Origin: Branchiostoma lanceolatum
Lineage: Eukaryota > Chordata > Leptocardii > Amphioxiformes > Branchiostomatidae
Direction: 5' to 3'
DNA: 64,000 nt
Assembly: GCF_035083965.1 (NCBI RefSeq)
Contig: NC_089732.1
Location: 10,803,424 to 10,867,423 of the forward strand
Shown: piece after piece, positions 60,301 to 64,000 of the stretch
Layout of the letters: every line of letters begins with the position of its first letter
Position numbering within the stretch: the first letter of the stretch is position 1
Program-made: the position numbers and the translations under genes
Notes under the pieces: generated by a model
Database searches by the model: none
What the model saw: only the letters and a program-made list of their open reading frames with translations
What the model was told of the DNA's origin: nothing

Positions 60301-63300
60301 TCAACAAGAGTTCCGCGACCTCATATCTCCATGAACAATTCTATTTATGCAAATGACATACACATCTACATAATATATGCTTAATCATAAACACCTTTAT
60401 CTTACTTACACATGTTGCAATATTGGCAGTCCTACAATTTTCCAATTTGATGAATTCCTGTGTTTCTGCATTAATTATGCAAATGAGGAATTTATTTGCA
60501 TAATTGGTACCTGTTGATGCTCAACTTTCCATAAACTACATATGTTACATGTATTTGAGTTTATAATGGAAAACACTGCAAATATAGATTTTCCTCATTA
60601 GCTATGCAAATTAAGTCCCAATTAGCATAATTTGCACTTCATTATGTAAATCTCTGTCTAAGCTACCTGCATACTAAATATCACGGATATCCGTCGTTCC
60701 TTTGTTCAGTTATTCTCCTTAGAAGGTTTTCACGATGACGCCCCTGCAGTTCCAGAGCAAGCTGCTAGGGGGCCCAAACCTACACTACTTTTTCATTACG
60801 TCACAAGCTATCTGCCACCCAAAAATCAAGACCACAGCACGTCCAGGTCAAAAGATACAAAAATTGAAGTTCTGCTGCAGTACCAAGGTCACATACCAGG
60901 GGGCCCAAAATTGACCCTGACCTTCGGCTTCACAACACCCGCCCACATACCAAATATCATTGTAATCCATCGAGAGGTTCTTGAGTTATGCTGACTACAA
61001 GAGTCCGGAAACACAACACAAACACACACACACACAGACACGCCAAAAACAATATCTCCATTTTTCATGGAGATAACTAGGCCATGGTTAGGATTAGGTT
61101 GTTGGGCCAAGTTGACCAGAGCTGAGTTTGTCTGATTAGCCATGGGCCAAGTTGGGCAGAAGCATCTGACATCCCCCCCATGGAACTCTAAGATATTAAC
61201 TGGGAGAATTACTTTGTGAAATCAGTAAAGAATACTTCATTGTTGATACGATTTTGATTATGATGAATTTTAGTTTGCTTTTGTGTGATTGAAACCTTGA
61301 GACAGCAGATTGGAGGACAGGAAACTCCCCATGGACTGTGGAAGGAGTTTGAGTTACTGTTTGCTTACTCAGTACTGGACCTGTCAGGACAGGGTTAGGG
61401 ACTACAGGGCAACTGTCAACATAGACAGGCCGCAGGTGGCTTATGAGACAAGTCAAGACTCTGAAATCATCCTTAAAGGACTCTGGTCCGATGAAAGTGA
61501 AGTCAAGTGGGTTCACAGCAACTGTCTTTCTTAATTCTGCAATCCATGGAAAGAAGCTTTTGCTGTATATAAACTTCGAGACTGGTATTTGGACAGATGT
61601 AGGAATGTGAGGAGAACGCATTTGTGAACAAGAAAATGAGCTTTTGGTCTAGAATAATCAAGACAGTTGGTGTACATAAATGCGAAACAACATGGACTGT
61701 GAACGTACAGCAAAGTTCTGTTTAAAAACCACATTTACTCCTCAAAAGATAGAAGCCCCTTATTGAAATTTTTTAAGACAAAATGTGGCAGTGTTCACCA
61801 CATACTACCAAGTCTCATTCACTTTCAGGGCTCAACATACCAGCTGCATATGTACAAATGTAGGTTAGTTGTAGGTAAAACTGGAGTTGTGCAGGTATTT
61901 CTGTTGCCTACCTGAACCTAGCCTGTACTGGTCCATGTACTTGGTAAATGCAGGTAAGTGTAGGTAAAATTGAAACTGTGCAGGTATTTCTGATGTCTAC
62001 CTGCACCTAACTTGCACTGGAGTGGTCCAGAATAAAACCAGCCTGCCACACTAGGGTCATATAAAGCTAGTTGCGGCCCCAAAATACCTCATAGTTTTCA
62101 TAGTATACATGTACAGTAGTATGCTTTGATAGAGCAGACTCAAAATCACGAATCTCAAAATGGTACGACTAGCAACATCTTCCAAAAACTGTATTTTGTA
62201 CTAAATGAGATGTCGGTGTAGGTATGCAAGAAAAAGTATTTTGAGCCCTGACTTGTACAGTTTGGCTCTTCTTCAATTCATCACAAGTTATTTGTGACTC
62301 AGACTGTTTAGCAGCTAAAGCTCAGTAGAAGAATGTTAACAGCTATTTCCTGTCCTGCCCTCTAGAAACCGATACTGCCAGTATTTGCCTGGCTGTCTGC
62401 CACGCCAAACAAGCTGTCGGGTGATGTCCTTGTGATTTGTAGGGCCTAAGTCTATGCAATACAGAATATGTTTTGCTATGTGTACTGTAATGTTTTAGGT
62501 GTGGGTCAGGACACCAGCAATAGCTGCCTGTGTCCCACGTGTATTATATTGGTGGCAATCCCAATTAGATCTGAATCTAAAATCTAAATCCAAAAGAAGA
62601 GGAAAAACAGGCCTATCATCTATACTAAAACATCCTTTGTTAAAGTTGAGATTGGCTCATGGAAATGTTTCAAATTCCTTAGAATTTAGCCAGAAATTGA
62701 AGAAAGTAGAGACAGTCCAAGTAGACTTGTCTCAAATATTTGTAGAAATTTCCAGACTGCTAGCTCGTCCAAAGGTGCGTTCCAGGACAGGGTATGTAAG
62801 ACTTGTAGAGAAAGTTTTCACAAGTCAATGTTTTCCTTGTAATTCTCTAAATCATGTTCTCACAGCATCATTAATGTTACACCACATACTTTCAGCATAG
62901 GCTTCAGTTATTTTTCAGACAGAAAATTTTCCCAGCAAAAACTAGTATAATTTTGTCTTTCCTTTGTTTAATCTGGCCTCAAAGATGGACCCCTTCTTCT
63001 ACAGATACTTTCATGGCCAGTGTTCTGATAAACTCTCCACTTGTTCCACACTTGAGAGCTTTTCAGCATACCACTAGGTTCTCCTCGAGCTCACATCATC
63101 ACACTGTCCAAATACCAGTCTCAAAGTCCTTCAACGGCGATAGCTTCTGTACACAGACTGCAAAATTATGAAAGTCTCTGCCTGACAAGTGTTTCCCTCC
63201 CGAATACAACCAACTGCCAACAGGGATCTAATACTTCCTTTGTGATAACCAGATAACAAGTCTGTGCTACATACATGTATGTGCAGCTATCCCAATATTG

Positions 63301-63751
63301 CCCTTAGTTTGCGATAATAGGACAAGTGTACAATGAATTTGAACATGCCCTTATTACATTTTGTATTAGCAATCCAGGCTTGTGTATGCTGTTGCACAGC
63401 TAAATCATCATCAATAATGCCAAGCCTGAATTTTTCTTGCCTGGAAAATAAGAAGCTGGTTACTTTTTTTGCCTGGAATCCCAGTTTTAAGTCTGCAGGA
63501 GGGTATATTTTAGATCCTATCTTTGAATATTGTTGAAGAAAAGTTTTCTCCATCCCCAGGTCTAACAGCGATCAGTCGGCCACGCCCCCGACGTTCCCCA
63601 GTCTCCGCACCAGGCTGACGTCGCTGCTCTGTCCCGACAACAACGGCAAGCCCAGGAACTGCAGGAGGAGACGCAAGAAGCGCAGGAGAATCCACCGAGA
63701 GAACGAGAGGCCCCGACAGTTCAACGACTTGTGGATACGAATCGAAGAAAG
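51330..63751 (+). CDS. TRABD2A: TIKI Wnt-inactivating metalloprotease (TRABD2), 3' end missing
   Basis: TIKI proteins are type I membrane metalloproteases of the TraB/PrgY fold that clip the N-terminus of Wnt ligands, oxidising and inactivating them. Exons: 51330-51464, 52183-52455, 56594-56878, 57367-57513, 57995-58169, 58599-58689, 63560-63751 (donor at 63752); all phase-consistent, giving about 433 residues before the window ends. Seen: a signal peptide [14 protein letters not shown]...[21 protein letters not shown]; the first catalytic motif GTIH (65-68); a conserved Glu at 95 (VFVELD); [15 protein letters not shown]; the second motif GAGH (337-340, split by an intron); and a basic stretch then [10 protein letters not shown]. 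In-frame ATGs also lie at 51198 and 51282; 51330 is preferred because it starts the signal peptide. The transmembrane segment should lie to the right. The A/B paralogue assignment is uncertain. Confidence 0.92.
52960..53205 (-). repeat. Mariner-like MITE relative (degraded)
   Basis: Contains GAAGTTAAA.CC.CCGCGAAC blocks, the inverse of those in the element at 55616-55827. No clean ends. A further relative lies at about 11125-11335 in DNAI3 intron 7. Confidence 0.45.
53555..53925 (+). repeat. Tandem repeat, about 120-bp unit, in TIKI intron 2
   Basis: Three units share CTTCCACTAATTTCCTT, CTAGAACCAAGAAATT, GGTATAG.CTTA and GGAAATAAAGTTT blocks. The last unit contains an extra short duplication (GATTCCCACTGGAAAT). 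Confidence 0.75.
54270..54527. mobile_element. Harbinger-like MITE, copy 2
   Basis: 258 bp in TIKI intron 2, flanked by TTA on both sides (54267-54269 and 54528-54530). The left end has GGCTCCTTCACACTTGTGCG; the right end is the inverse with two changes. Family of 36766-36989. Confidence 0.65.
55616..55827. mobile_element. Mariner-type MITE
   Basis: 212 bp with inverted ends (CTGTAAATGCA and TGCATTTACAG) and TA on each side, the Tc1/mariner target. Interior has TTCGCGGTAGGGAGAAAATG. In TIKI intron 2. Confidence 0.6.
56145..56300 (+). mobile_element. tRNA-derived SINE, copy 2
   Basis: GCGTAGTCCAGTGGTTAGCG (A-box-like) and GAGTTCAAATCCCGGC (close to a consensus B box), then GGTCGCAGTCCTTAGGACGG. 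Same family as 17196-17395. Confidence 0.7.
56417..56499 (+). mobile_element. Solo 83-bp TTAA-ended MITE
   Basis: A single intact unit of the family seen as an inverted pair at 9917-10173, bounded by TTAA at both ends with CCTT/AAGG inner termini. Confidence 0.6.
58250..58365 (+). repeat. Dispersed repeat R4, copy 1
   Basis: Shares GGTTGGGGCTGCAC, AAGGGAC...AAAATTGGGG-type blocks and GGCTATCAACCCCTCCCTGTA with 63893-64000. TIKI intron 5. Confidence 0.55.
60740..61090 (+). repeat. Dispersed repeat R3, long copy
   Basis: GGGGGCCCAAA, AAGTTCTGCTGCAGTACC, ACATACCAAATATCAT and TTCTTGAGTTATGCTG, then a CA tract (61018-61037). TIKI intron 6. Confidence 0.55.
61850..62025 (+). repeat. Two-unit tandem repeat in TIKI intron 6
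   Basis: Units of about 90 bp share GTAGGTAAAA, TGTGCAGGTATTTCTG and CTACCTG.ACCTA. Confidence 0.5.
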
Positions 63752-63892
63752 GTAATAAAAGTTTTAGTGATAATTGTTGGCATCTTGTTGGGATATAAAA
63801 TGAATGTGGGATGCACACACCCTGACATCAGTGCACAAGGGTCATAAAATGTCAGACAAAACATCAAAGTTTGTGTCCTGGGGTCAGAACAT

Positions 63893-64000
63893 CTTGGTTG
63901 GGGCTGCACCTTCATTCAGAAGGGACATAAAATGGGGCACCTGTGATCGAGGAGGTGCCTCGCACATGTTTCAGAGAATGGCTATCAACCCCTCCCTGTA
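63893..64000 (+). repeat. Dispersed repeat R4, copy 2 (reaches window edge)
   Basis: Ends with GCTATCAACCCCTCCCTGTA exactly like copy 1; may continue beyond the window. Confidence 0.5.

Noticed and set aside
62499..62900. 133-codon ORF in TIKI intron 6
   Set aside because: No recognisable domain; lies in an intron of a well-supported gene and shows no homologous pattern.

Overview
This window looks like animal nuclear DNA: genes are split by many short GT-AG introns, spacers are AT-rich, and small palindromic transposons are dense. Gene content (NOX5, TIKI, TAX1BP3, RMI2, DNAI3, transportin) and the style of the repeats fit an invertebrate deuterostome. An amphioxus (Branchiostoma) is my best guess, but that is inference; no species-diagnostic sequence was checked.

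Layout, left to right. (1) 207-305, minus: first coding exon of a transportin-1 gene that runs off the left edge. (2) 1822-3923, minus: complete three-exon RMI2 (145 aa), with a 5'-truncated non-LTR retrotransposon inserted a few bases upstream of its ATG. (3) 5511-18980, plus: complete 20-exon DNAI3/WDR63 axonemal dynein intermediate chain (947 aa), whose introns hold a Penelope-like fragment, several MITEs and SINEs, and a tandem array of decoy-like 3' splice sites. (4) 22396-27007, minus: complete four-exon TAX1BP3/TIP-1 PDZ protein (120 aa), convergent with DNAI3. (5) About 27-39.4 kb: a transposon-rich desert with a 1.2-kb segmental duplication and several MITE families. (6) 39449-48504, plus: complete 17-exon NOX5 (1016 aa) with an enlarged N-terminal EF-hand region and an enlarged regulatory loop. 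(7) 51330 to the right edge, plus: seven exons (about 433 aa) of a TIKI (TRABD2) Wnt-cleaving metalloprotease, incomplete at its 3' end.

The genes are unrelated housekeeping, ciliary and signalling genes; there is no operon-like logic. Exon boundaries were joined by hand using GT/AG sites, reading-frame phase and remembered family alignments. Every internal junction closes in frame, so the models are good hypotheses, but no transcript data were used. The most unusual points are the NOX5 extension and loop, a hammerhead-like motif in a Penelope remnant, a MITE group with 9-bp target duplications, and short exon-edge duplications inside introns of DNAI3 and TAX1BP3.
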